Below are positions 28,810 to 36,594 of a stretch of DNA of 58,547 nucleotides, piece by piece. The stretch comes from a virus, in the IMG/VR virus record IMGVR_UViG_3300027861_000035, positions 1-58,547 of that record; one strand, 5' to 3'. The translations under genes and the position numbers were made by a program. A model generated the notes under the pieces. The model did not search any database and had not been told where the DNA came from. It saw nothing but the letters and a program-made list of their open reading frames with translations. Positions within the stretch are counted from its first letter, which is position 1; each line of letters opens with the position of its first letter.

Positions 28810-29118
28810 TTAACCAAAATCTGAAGAAAGTTCCTCATCAGCAATAATTGCTCGCAAGGTTACGAGCTTGCCTACGCCATTATCCAGTACGTGAGTGCAG
28901 TTGTGATGTTCAAATATTTGACAGAACCCTCCGAGAGGAGTCCTAATAACCTCGGACTCATGATTCCCCTCGAAATCATTATGGTCTATCGTGTGATGCG
29001 TAACACCTATAATAGTATTTGGGATAATGTCCCTCGTAGTATAGATACCGAAAGAGCCTGGGCTAACCTCAGATTCTCTTATCGTTACGTAATGGGGAAG
29101 TGGTTTATATTCTTTCAT
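28810..29118 (-). CDS. SET-domain-like protein
   Basis: A 102-residue protein that follows the SET methyltransferase outline: YVTIRESEVSPGSFGIYTTR (an initial strand and GxG turn), DIIPNTIIG, HNCTHVL near 72-78 (the NHS/C-type core) and TLRAIIADEELSSDFG matching the T-x-R-x-I-x-x-x-E-E-L end. SET proteins methylate Lys on proteins with S-adenosylmethionine. It lacks pre-/post-SET parts and a clear catalytic Tyr, so activity is uncertain. Confidence 0.6.
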   Translation of the reverse strand: MKEYKPLPHYVTIRESEVSPGSFGIYTTRDIIPNTIIGVTHHTIDHNDFEGNHESEVIRTPLGGFCQIFEHHNCTHVLDNGVGKLVTLRAIIADEELSSDFG

Positions 29119-29134
29119 ATTAATAGTGAGTGTG

Positions 29135-29211
29135 TGGTAGGACGAGCGGGATTCGAACCCGCACTTAACAGATTTTAAGTCTGTTGCCTCTACCGATTGG
29201 GCTACCGTCCC
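29135..29211 (-). tRNA. tRNA-Leu(UAA) with short variable loop
   Basis: Cloverleaf on the minus strand: acceptor GGGACGG/TCGTCCT (two G.U), anticodon stem ACAGA/TCTGT with loop CTTAAAA (anticodon TAA), T-arm GCGGG-TTCGAAT-CCCGC, discriminator A and encoded CCA. The variable loop is only about five bases, whereas bacterial tRNA-Leu has a long variable arm. Confidence 0.9.
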
Positions 29212-29226
29212 GCATTACTTAATGCC

Positions 29227-29460
29227 TCAATCAACAAGAAGTTCAGGAATTCTAGTTTCCATGTTGTCTGGATTCATAAAAACCTCAGGTCGTCCTTTAA
29301 GGCAGAATTTAAGTCCTTGCTCCGTAAGAATCATTGACCGCCTAGAATTACCTGGGACCGAGTAGACGGCTACCGCAGTGTCGCGCCTAAGAATAATAGT
29401 ACCTGCGATTTTCTCGTCAGTTACCTCTGCAAAATAATCAGCTTGAATTAGTGTGTCCAT
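29227..29460 (-). CDS. Hypothetical protein
   Basis: A 77-residue beta-rich protein (IAGTIILRRDTAVAVYSV; LTEQGLKFCLKGRPEVFM). A CTATAATA box lies four bases upstream. No family recognised. Confidence 0.55.
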   Translation of the reverse strand: MDTLIQADYFAEVTDEKIAGTIILRRDTAVAVYSVPGNSRRSMILTEQGLKFCLKGRPEVFMNPDNMETRIPELLVD

Positions 29461-29463
29461 GCA

Positions 29464-29472
29464 CTATTATAG
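29464..29472 (-). promoter_or_regulatory. CTATAATA box
   Basis: CTATAATAG (minus) ending four bases before ATG 29460. Confidence 0.4.
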
Positions 29473-29473
29473 T

Positions 29474-29968
29474 CTAAGCGTCCACTAAATGGTAAAAAAG
29501 TTTCAAGAAAACTGGCTCGGTTGAGTTACCCTGGCCTGGACCTCTAACGTTATAGTGAATCAAATCTTTTCCAGGGGCTAATGTAATAGGAGTAGTTACA
29601 GCGTAATTACCGCTAATAAAGTCGCACATCCATATAACCAAATCAGATGTTGAGTCTTCCTCAGCGAGTGTGCCGAACATGGCTTTAGGGTCCGCGACCC
29701 CCCCATTGTTCCACCCCACCTCAACCATGCTTAATACGATACGCTTTGTTATATCATTATTAGTTATAGCGATAAATGAAGAGCGTGCGGGCGCGGTTGC
29801 CTGTAAATGGTCCTTGCTACTATCCAATCCAGGAAATGTTAAATTAGTGGGGGCAGCGGAGGCTCCAAGAGAGCCTCCATTAGCAGCCCAAGTAGAACGG
29901 TACAAGATACCTGCGTCCGAGACCCCCGAAACAATCATTAAACGCTCTAGATTATTGCTTTGTATCAT
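29474..29968 (-). CDS. Putative virion protein, paralog of next upstream gene
   Basis: A 164-residue beta-rich protein. It shares with the gene upstream DHLQ near residue 51, GTLAEEDSTSD (upstream GTLAQEGETSD), a YNVRGPGQG segment and a C-terminal LFYHLV (upstream VFYSYV). This indicates a tandem duplication. Ala/Gly/Thr-rich composition and lack of enzyme motifs suit a head decoration or fibre-type protein. Confidence 0.6.
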   Translation of the reverse strand: MIQSNNLERLMIVSGVSDAGILYRSTWAANGGSLGASAAPTNLTFPGLDSSKDHLQATAPARSSFIAITNNDITKRIVLSMVEVGWNNGGVADPKAMFGTLAEEDSTSDLVIWMCDFISGNYAVTTPITLAPGKDLIHYNVRGPGQGNSTEPVFLKLFYHLVDA

Positions 29969-30438
29969 TCGCTTTCAACGTAACTATAAAAAACGGTGAC
30001 CACGTTAACATCATCGTTTACTGTACCCGCAATACCTTGCGCTCTATACAACATAAGACCTTTATTCACTTCTAACTCAAAGATAGCCTCAAACCGCGCT
30101 TGACCGTACTGCCCTGCGACAAATTGAAGGATATCAGAAGTTTCTCCTTCTTGTGCAAGGGTTCCTACGTATCCAGGGGTACCTCCTGCCTGACTAACAG
30201 AAACTTCATTAACTACAATTTTATGATTTGGTCTTCCAGGAAGTAACATTCTATCCGTAGTGCCTGGAACTACCCCCGCCGCAAGCTGAAGGTGGTCAGC
30301 GCCCGTGTCCATTCCAGCAAAATCCGCTGTAACTGAGACAGCGTCGCTAACAGAACCCCAAAAAGTGTTCGCAATAACCTCTCCAGGTCTGCGGGGCATT
30401 GAGGGTCCCTGCATCATCATTCCATTCATTATCGCCAT
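29965..30438 (-). CDS. Putative virion protein, paralog
   Basis: A 157-residue beta-rich protein beginning MAIMNGMMMQGPSMPRRPGE, paralogous to the downstream gene. A CTATATAAAG late-type box lies just upstream (30443-30452), which supports late, structural expression. Four-base overlap with the downstream paralog. Confidence 0.6.
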   Translation of the reverse strand: MAIMNGMMMQGPSMPRRPGEVIANTFWGSVSDAVSVTADFAGMDTGADHLQLAAGVVPGTTDRMLLPGRPNHKIVVNEVSVSQAGGTPGYVGTLAQEGETSDILQFVAGQYGQARFEAIFELEVNKGLMLYRAQGIAGTVNDDVNVVTVFYSYVESE

Positions 30439-30442
30439 AGTA

Positions 30443-30452
30443 CTTTATATAG
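30443..30452 (-). promoter_or_regulatory. Late-promoter-like box
   Basis: CTATATAAAG on the minus strand, four bases before ATG 30438. Confidence 0.4.
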
Positions 30453-30478
30453 GGCACATTACCCTACACCTTATACAA

Positions 30479-30512
30479 TAAAAAAGAGGACTTCTTTCGA
30501 AGCCCTCTTTAA
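30479..30512 (-). terminator. Rho-independent terminator
   Basis: On the minus strand AAAGAGG-G-CTTC, loop GAAA, GAAG-T-CCTCTTT, followed by T residues. It ends the 30538-30810 gene. Confidence 0.88.
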
Positions 30513-30537
30513 GGAGAATAACAAACTTTTGCTTACA

Positions 30538-30810
30538 TCAGTCCGTGTAAGCAATCCCTTCCGTACGATACATACGGAAAGAGTTTTTTGCGGGGGAACC
30601 TACTCGATTCATAAGGACTCGCTCCTTAGTAGCAGTGCTCCAGCGTTGGTTCTGAATCTTACGCCACTCATTCTGAATTCGGGTCGCTTGGCCCTTGGTC
30701 ATATAGTTGGTGTTAAATCCGCGAACCATGTGCTGGTTTTGCGTAGTAACCAGAACTTCAGGAGTACTGTCGTTCTTAGCGTTATCATATTTAAAAGAAA
30801 TTCGTTTCAT
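30538..30810 (-). CDS. Small basic hypothetical protein
   Basis: A 90-residue basic protein (MKRISFKYDNAKNDSTPEVL; TRIQNEWRKIQNQRWSTATK). It has its own terminator and a CTATAACA box about 50 bases upstream. Charge suggests nucleic-acid binding; no family recognised. Confidence 0.6.
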   Translation of the reverse strand: MKRISFKYDNAKNDSTPEVLVTTQNQHMVRGFNTNYMTKGQATRIQNEWRKIQNQRWSTATKERVLMNRVGSPAKNSFRMYRTEGIAYTD

Positions 30811-30860
30811 AGTGTTTTTACCTCTTGGTTAAGTTGAAGGGCATCGGCTTGCCCACACTA

Positions 30861-30868
30861 TGTTATAG
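30861..30868 (-). promoter_or_regulatory. CTATAACA box
   Basis: On the minus strand, between the Clp-type ATPase gene and the small basic gene. Confidence 0.4.
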
Positions 30869-30890
30869 TCCCTCAGGCACCAAAAGGACA

Positions 30891-32147
30891 CTAATTATCA
30901 GAATTTTTTAACGCCTTAGGCTTGGAAATTTCTTCTACAGAGATTAATTTTTTATCGTCAAATACGGGCTTATAGGACAAAGTTTTACCGTCTTCGAGAA
31001 TCTTCTCAGCAATTTTAATAGTTACATGATTCCTGATAAATCTTTTGATGTTTCTAGCACCATATTCAAGAGAAAAGGAGTTATCAACGACATAATCCAC
31101 CAGTTTCTTTGTTGTTCTTACAGGTAGAGGTTTTAGATTGATTCTGGCTATCGTAGTGGCATCATCTTTTGTAAGCTGATTGAAGTACACTATGCCATCC
31201 AAGCGATTTATGAACTCAGGGCTAAAGGTTTCCTTGAACTCACTCTCAATTATACTCTTAGAAGCTTCATAACCTCTAATATCTTCCCCAAACCCTAGCA
31301 AATTCTTGCCCACGTTGCCTTTAATACCTACATTGCTCGTAAAACAGACGATAGAGTCCGTAAAATCAAGCTCAGTGCCCTGGCTATCCATCAACTTACC
31401 ATCATCTAGAAATCCTAGAAGAAGATTCAACAGTTTTGGGTGAGCCTTCTCGATTTCATCAAACAAAATAATCCATTCGGAAGACTGCTCGGCTTTTTCA
31501 GATAAAATACCCTTTTCGTTATGACCAATATATCCAGGAGGACTACCGATTAGTTTGGCATATTCATGCCCTGTGGAGTACTCCCCACAATTAATCTTTA
31601 ATAGTTTTTTCGGGTCCCCTAAGTATTCCTTGGCTAACAAACGAGCTAGTTCTGTCTTACCTACACCTGTAGGTCCGATAAAGAACAAAGATACGAACTC
31701 ACCGAGTCCAGAGCTAAGCAGTTTAATGGATTTCATGCACTCATCGACAGCTTCTGGTTGCCCAATAAGCTTATCCTTGATACGTGCAGTTAACTTGTTT
31801 ATTTCAGATAACGTAAGAAGCCTCCCTTTCGGCAGTTGAGCGTCAAGCTCACCAATTTCATTTAAAGTCTTACATACGAAATCTATCTGAAATATAGGAT
31901 AGACTTCTATAACACACTCAAATAGAGACTCGGCTACTTCCGACAGGTCAAACCTAGTGTGCCCCTCAACAGTACTAGTAACGACATTGCGTACATACGC
32001 TCCAATCTTAACCCCTGGCTGGTCAATCAATTTTCCTATTGCTACAACAATTGTCCCTAATTCTACGTCCGTGAATTTTTTAACACGCACGAACTCATCA
32101 ATGTGAGGGTTGTATACAACATAACTGTCCTGGTCTTTTTTAGGCAT
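30891..32147 (-). CDS. Clp/Hsp100-type AAA+ ATPase, single module
   Basis: A 418-residue protein whose ATPase core matches the second (D2) module of ClpA/ClpB/ClpC: Walker A GPTGVGKT (158-165), pore loop GYIG (205-208), Walker B ILFDEIEKAHP (Asp230, Glu231), sensor-1 FTSNVG, and the small C-terminal domain (EYGARNIKRFIRNHV). The first ~125 residues are not a Clp N-domain. It unfolds or remodels proteins; with host ClpP it could degrade them, though I see no clear ClpP-binding loop. ATG 32147 is chosen because the earlier start lies within the upstream gene. Confidence 0.82.
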   Translation of the reverse strand: MPKKDQDSYVVYNPHIDEFVRVKKFTDVELGTIVVAIGKLIDQPGVKIGAYVRNVVTSTVEGHTRFDLSEVAESLFECVIEVYPIFQIDFVCKTLNEIGELDAQLPKGRLLTLSEINKLTARIKDKLIGQPEAVDECMKSIKLLSSGLGEFVSLFFIGPTGVGKTELARLLAKEYLGDPKKLLKINCGEYSTGHEYAKLIGSPPGYIGHNEKGILSEKAEQSSEWIILFDEIEKAHPKLLNLLLGFLDDGKLMDSQGTELDFTDSIVCFTSNVGIKGNVGKNLLGFGEDIRGYEASKSIIESEFKETFSPEFINRLDGIVYFNQLTKDDATTIARINLKPLPVRTTKKLVDYVVDNSFSLEYGARNIKRFIRNHVTIKIAEKILEDGKTLSYKPVFDDKKLISVEEISKPKALKNSDN

Positions 32148-32481
32148 TCTTACGGGATTTTTTAAGGTCTTCGAAGGAGAGACTTTCAACGGTGACGTTT
32201 TTATCAGACTCAATCCTTTGTTCGGATTGAGTCATTTTAATCATCATGTCTAGAATCTTTACAATCTTATCATTAGCGTCTTGGGACAAACCCAAGGCGT
32301 GAATCATTTCGGTTTTAGCCTTATCATCATCAGGGCTAGAATCGACTAGGTTTTTAAAGTAAGTAAATGTCTCTAACGCCCTATTACGGTCCTCACCACA
32401 ATCACGAAGAACATCTTTCGCAATCTTATGAATTCTATTAGGCTCAAAGAACCTACCCTTAGGGATATACGTACGAGCCAT
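32140..32481 (-). CDS. Hypothetical protein
   Basis: A 113-residue helical protein (MARTYIPKGRFFEPNRIHKI..., ESDKNVTVESLSFEDLKKSR). Overlaps the ATPase gene by eight bases, so it may be its adaptor. Not recognised. Confidence 0.55.
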   Translation of the reverse strand: MARTYIPKGRFFEPNRIHKIAKDVLRDCGEDRNRALETFTYFKNLVDSSPDDDKAKTEMIHALGLSQDANDKIVKILDMMIKMTQSEQRIESDKNVTVESLSFEDLKKSRKNA

Positions 32482-32482
32482 A

Positions 32483-32902
32483 TTAATTAACCGACTTCAT
32501 GTTTTTAACGGAGTCTTTCTTGTCTTTAGTAGCAAAACCAGCTTCTTCACGGCCTTTTTCACCTGCCTTAACGGTTTTACCGCCGTGCTTTGCTTTTGTA
32601 CGCTCACTATACCCTTTAATCTCTGCATAGGGAGTTCCAGCGGGAAAGCTCTTAACGACCTTATCATTGGATTTCTCGCCCCAAGTACCATGAGTAATCA
32701 CATAAATGTTACTGGACTTGGGCGTAGTGAAAATTTGACCATACGTAGCTTTGCTGAACGCATCATCAATTGTAGCGAATGAAGGAATACGTGTCTTGCG
32801 TGAGTCGAAGTCGGCTTTCTTGCCTTCTTTATCCTCAGGCTTGAAGCCTGAGTTCTTCTTCTCATCAAGATTGAGATTCCATGAATGAAATAAGTTTACC
32901 AT
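32483..32902 (-). CDS. Small basic hypothetical protein
   Basis: A 139-residue Lys-rich protein with a structured middle (IPSFATIDDAFSKATYGQIF; SNIYVITHGTWG) and charged, probably flexible ends. One base separates it from the next gene. Not recognised. Confidence 0.55.
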   Translation of the reverse strand: MVNLFHSWNLNLDEKKNSGFKPEDKEGKKADFDSRKTRIPSFATIDDAFSKATYGQIFTTPKSSNIYVITHGTWGEKSNDKVVKSFPAGTPYAEIKGYSERTKAKHGGKTVKAGEKGREEAGFATKDKKDSVKNMKSVN

Positions 32903-32928
32903 AAGATTAGTTCCTGTACTCTATTTAG

Positions 32929-33213
32929 TTACCTAAAAGGGAGTGGAGGTAGTTTATATTCGTCAGAGTAGCTGCTGACGACTTCCCTTGAAGGTGCGGG
33001 AGTCTCCTTAGGAGGGCTCTTCTTAGGTTTTGAGGTGGATGCTTTTACACGCTCTTTCCGTTTAGTTTCCCATGTAAACGCCCACATAACCTCCTTGATA
33101 GACGCATAAGCATAAAATACCCCACTCCCTATAAGGAGAGGGATTATGACATGACTTAAGCTAACAAATGTCCAGGCAATAGCCTTAAAACCAAAAATAA
33201 CTATATCTTCCAT
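32929..33213 (-). CDS. Membrane protein
   Basis: A 94-residue protein: membrane helices at about residues 3-42, then a basic and Pro/Lys-rich cytoplasmic-type tail (KRKERVKASTSKPKKSPPKE) ending KLPPLPFR. No family recognised. Confidence 0.6.
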   Translation of the reverse strand: MEDIVIFGFKAIAWTFVSLSHVIIPLLIGSGVFYAYASIKEVMWAFTWETKRKERVKASTSKPKKSPPKETPAPSREVVSSYSDEYKLPPLPFR

Positions 33214-33278
33214 ATTAGGTGAGCTTTATTGGAGCCTCACAGTATATAATAGTCGCCCTGAGGGCGTTCCTGGCTACG

Positions 33279-33875
33279 TTAATCCGTCACTTCAGGCATA
33301 TATACAAGGATATACTCGTTCCAGCACGGTCTACCGTCGTTGTGGTAGGGAATTCTGGGGGTACGGGTTCTATCAACAACAGAAATGTACCTAGGGTCTC
33401 CTTCAAACCCTTCAACTATAAAGTCGATACTCTCAGGCGGGACGTCTTCAACAAGAATAACCCCTCTAGGGGCTAACTTAGAGTGAAAGTAATTCAAGCA
33501 GAATAATTGGCTTTCCTTGGTATGAGGCCCATCGTCAAGAACTAGGTCCCATTTAGTATCTCCAAAAGCAGAATCCAATTGAGCGGGGTCATACCCATCC
33601 ATCTGGTGGAAGGTAATGTTAGGTGCTTGATGCTCTTTCGCAACGCGAACCAAGGGTTCAATATCAACCCCATGAAGTTCCGCATTTGGAAAATAATGAC
33701 CTAAAGCCTCTAAATCCCCAGACCCAAGCCAAGATACGCCAAGCTCTAAAACCTTTTTAGCAGTTTCTCTTTTTGGAGATAAGAAGGGCCCATAAAAATA
33801 AGAAAAGGCGTGCGTTGTATGCTTATCAGTACCCCCAATTAACTCATGTAACTCAATTAATGTTTTATTTTTCAT
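33279..33875 (-). CDS. Class I SAM-dependent methyltransferase-like protein
   Basis: A 198-residue Rossmann protein: KVLELGVSWLGSG (41-53) is SAM motif I, GVDIE (69-73) the acidic end of strand 2, WDLVLDDGPHT the motif II/catalytic strand and GVILVEDV strand 5. Its DGPH/EDV pattern resembles sugar O-methyltransferases of the TylF/CmcI type. ATG 33875 directly follows the upstream stop. It lies next to another methyltransferase and near glycosyltransferases, so a glycan substrate is plausible. Confidence 0.75.
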   Translation of the reverse strand: MKNKTLIELHELIGGTDKHTTHAFSYFYGPFLSPKRETAKKVLELGVSWLGSGDLEALGHYFPNAELHGVDIEPLVRVAKEHQAPNITFHQMDGYDPAQLDSAFGDTKWDLVLDDGPHTKESQLFCLNYFHSKLAPRGVILVEDVPPESIDFIVEGFEGDPRYISVVDRTRTPRIPYHNDGRPCWNEYILVYMPEVTD

Positions 33876-33876
33876 A

Positions 33877-34476
33877 TTATCGCTTAACTCCATAAAAATA
33901 CAAGTCCTTTGCGTCTGTATCAACGCTAAATTCATACTCCGAAAAAATACTATCTACGTCCAAAACGATTCTAATGTCTTCCTCAGTCAGGTTCTTATAA
34001 TAAGAAGACCATTGCGCGTTAACACGTTGGGTTGCGGGGGAGTCTTGAGGCGAGGTACGGGGGGTCCCATGTTCAGGACGGCCAGTAGTAGCACAAGAAA
34101 AAAGAAAGGCTCCCTTAGAGCGTAACATTCTAATAATGTTAGGTAATGTTTTCTCGTAATGCATATCATGCTCAAAGCACTCACAAGAAATTACGAAATC
34201 AAAATACTCGTCTTCGTAGTCTAATAAATGCCCAGGTGAAACTATATCAACGCAAGGTCCTGCTGCTACATCACATCCAATATACTCATACTGCTTGCCT
34301 GGATTGAAACTACTACGGCAACTACCATTAACATTATAAGAGCCAACCTCTAAAACTTTAAGTACTTTATCCACAGAGGTTGACGTTTTAGCGCTATCAT
34401 CAAATCCAAAAAATTTATTTACAGGAGCGTAGTGTGAATGATAATTAAGATAGGCTTGTTGTTGGGGGTGCGCCAT
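33877..34476 (-). CDS. Class I SAM-dependent methyltransferase-like protein
   Basis: A 199-residue protein with motif I VLEVGSYNVNGS (41-52), GCDVAAGPCVDI, and FDFVISCECFEHD, the type 11 methyltransferase pattern. An inserted region after FSCATTGRPEHG holds a likely substrate pocket. It overlaps RecA's stop by one base and is followed by a second methyltransferase. Substrate unknown. Confidence 0.78.
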   Translation of the reverse strand: MAHPQQQAYLNYHSHYAPVNKFFGFDDSAKTSTSVDKVLKVLEVGSYNVNGSCRSSFNPGKQYEYIGCDVAAGPCVDIVSPGHLLDYEDEYFDFVISCECFEHDMHYEKTLPNIIRMLRSKGAFLFSCATTGRPEHGTPRTSPQDSPATQRVNAQWSSYYKNLTEEDIRIVLDVDSIFSEYEFSVDTDAKDLYFYGVKR

Positions 34477-35447
34477 TAGACTAAATCTCCCGCTGAAGCT
34501 TTGGAGGCTAGTATGGCGTCTAGGTCCTTAGCTCTATGCTTTCCCGTTTCACCTTTCATAGCATACCACCCTTTAGAGGGGGATTCTACCGCGCCACTCT
34601 TAAAAGCAGACACGGTCATACCATAATCATTAGTAAGCCCTTTATTGTACAGAAGCTCAAACTCACAGTTCTGGTAAGGTACAGTTACTTTGTTCTTAAC
34701 GCATTTAACAGTACCTGTAATACCTAAAGGATTCTTATGCTCATCAAACAAAACGTTAGACTTAGAAGAACAGGTTTCAATAGACACACCACAATAATAT
34801 AGAAGTGCTTTTCCGCCTCCTGCTTTAGTGCGAGGGTCTCCAAACATAACTCCAACCTTACTGCGTACTTGATTAATAATAAGCAGCGCAGCTTTATGCT
34901 TACGGAGGAGAGGGTTGATTCGCCTCAAGCATTGACCCGCAACCTTTGCTCTAAGGGCTCCCCCCATCTCGCTGTTCTTTCCAAACGTATCTTCCATCTC
35001 CTTACGGGTAGGAGAGACTCCAATAGAGTCGTACCCAATGACAATGGGGGTATCCTTATCAGTCTCTCTAATAGCCAGGATAGCCTTCTCAATCGCTTCA
35101 AAGCAATCCTCCATAGATTCAGGCATTAAATAGATGAGCTTCTCAGGGTCCACCCCAAGCGTCTTAGCGAACGCAGGGGAGTAGGCGTGCTCGTTGTCAA
35201 TCATTACGGTGTAATAACCCTGCTTCTGAGCCCCAACGAACGCATGGGTAAGAAATACCGTTTTAGCGGTACTACTCTCACCGTAAATCTCTGTAATAGC
35301 ACCGATGGGATACCCACCACTGTACTTACCAGAGAGAATTTTGTTAAGGGGTAATGACCCCGAATCTATAAAACCATGTATTTGGTCTTCTTCTGAAAGT
35401 AGCGCTGCTCCGTCTAATCGTTTGCAAATATCCGTTAAAAAGCTCAT
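34476..35447 (-). CDS. RecA/UvsX recombinase
   Basis: A 323-residue strand-exchange protein that coats ssDNA and pairs homologous DNA in recombination-dependent replication. GAITEIYGESSTAKTVF contains Walker A as GESSTAKT (56-63), where RecA usually has GPESSGKT, so the P-loop is atypical but keeps Lys-Thr. Also seen are TVMIDNEHAYSP, IVIGYDSIGV (Walker B), LLIINQVR and KAGGGKALLYY. It works with the gp46/47, SSB and resolvase genes nearby. A CTATAACA box precedes it (35452-35459). Confidence 0.92.
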   Translation of the reverse strand: MSFLTDICKRLDGAALLSEEDQIHGFIDSGSLPLNKILSGKYSGGYPIGAITEIYGESSTAKTVFLTHAFVGAQKQGYYTVMIDNEHAYSPAFAKTLGVDPEKLIYLMPESMEDCFEAIEKAILAIRETDKDTPIVIGYDSIGVSPTRKEMEDTFGKNSEMGGALRAKVAGQCLRRINPLLRKHKAALLIINQVRSKVGVMFGDPRTKAGGGKALLYYCGVSIETCSSKSNVLFDEHKNPLGITGTVKCVKNKVTVPYQNCEFELLYNKGLTNDYGMTVSAFKSGAVESPSKGWYAMKGETGKHRAKDLDAILASKASAGDLV

Positions 35448-35451
35448 ACTA

Positions 35452-35459
35452 TGTTATAG
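35452..35459 (-). promoter_or_regulatory. CTATAACA box
   Basis: On the minus strand, four bases before the RecA ATG. Confidence 0.4.
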
Positions 35460-35490
35460 TGTTTCAATTCGGTTTTTTAGTAGAGGATTA

Positions 35491-36594
35491 CTAATAACCT
35501 GTCCTCTTTTTTGCTAACCTGTACATCCAAGTGGATACCCGTGCAGGGCCATCGTCTTCTTGTAGCTCTTTATTTCCTTCCTTATCGCACATCCATAAAA
35601 ACGCGCCGTACGGAAACATATTTCTACACTCTTGTAAAAACTTTTCCGCTAATGGTTCTTCTACTTTTAAAGTTTTTAATTCCTGGTGAGTAGCTGTGAA
35701 ATTTGGAATAGTATCAAGGTATACATCTAGAAGTTCGCCACCCCTATGCACTACAGCAAAATCATTATCCATAAAGACCTCGTACAAATACACCAAGGTC
35801 AGTCCAAATGTAATATTTTCTTTAATTTTGGTGTAGTTATCTGCTAAGGTACGGTACAGCCATGTAGGAGGTGAATATGACCAGCGGTGATTACCATAAG
35901 ATAACCATTCACCTTGGTCATCCAATACTTGCCCTCCCAGCATCTTCTCAAGTAGAATATGATGAGGGTCCCAGTTAAGCCATCCGTCCATCCTCACAAA
36001 AAAGGGAGAGTCGGGGTATTTACCATTCTCCCTTAGCATTCCAGGCAGACAAGCTCGTCCCAGTTCCTCTATACTAGAATCTTTAGGGATAATATTACAC
36101 CAATGTACATCAGCCAAATCATAAGTTCGGGAAACTATATTAGACCTATCTTCTGTAATGGGCTGTATAGCAACATTATCAGTGTCAATATAACTACCAC
36201 CCCACCTATACAAAAATACAATACGGTAAATATCACAAATAACTCTCGGGTCGATAATGGTAGAGCCATAAATCTTCCTGGCGAGCGCGTTCTTTTCAAG
36301 GGGAGTATAACGAACTAAATCATCATAAGTATACCGAACTATAGTAAACTTAACATCTTTATGGGCATAATCCTCAGGCTGCGCGTCATTTGAAAATAAA
36401 TAAACAGTCTTCTTTGGATTAAACTTAGAGGTAGTCCATAAAGCTGTTTTAGTTATATCTGCTCTACCTGAGCTTTTCTGCACTTCAAAAGGGTAATTAC
36501 CATTCTCCCAGAAGAAAAATATATTATCCTTTGAGGGGGTTAAACCATTATCAGGGTCAGTTAAGTTTATTACATTTATACGCGATTCTATCAT
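35491..36594 (-). CDS. Glycosyltransferase with DxD motif (GT32-like)
   Basis: A 367-residue protein. RIVFLYRWGGSYIDTDNV (124-141), with Asp137-x-Asp139, is the sugar-nucleotide/metal site of the DXD-sugar transferase family, also found in alpha-1,6-mannosyl- and toxin-type transferases. NIFFFWENG at the start and KTVYLFSND fit the usual first strands. It begins inside the 3' end of the fused GT-methyltransferase gene (38-base overlap). Acceptor unknown. Confidence 0.78.
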   Translation of the reverse strand: MIESRINVINLTDPDNGLTPSKDNIFFFWENGNYPFEVQKSSGRADITKTALWTTSKFNPKKTVYLFSNDAQPEDYAHKDVKFTIVRYTYDDLVRYTPLEKNALARKIYGSTIIDPRVICDIYRIVFLYRWGGSYIDTDNVAIQPITEDRSNIVSRTYDLADVHWCNIIPKDSSIEELGRACLPGMLRENGKYPDSPFFVRMDGWLNWDPHHILLEKMLGGQVLDDQGEWLSYGNHRWSYSPPTWLYRTLADNYTKIKENITFGLTLVYLYEVFMDNDFAVVHRGGELLDVYLDTIPNFTATHQELKTLKVEEPLAEKFLQECRNMFPYGAFLWMCDKEGNKELQEDDGPARVSTWMYRLAKKRTGY

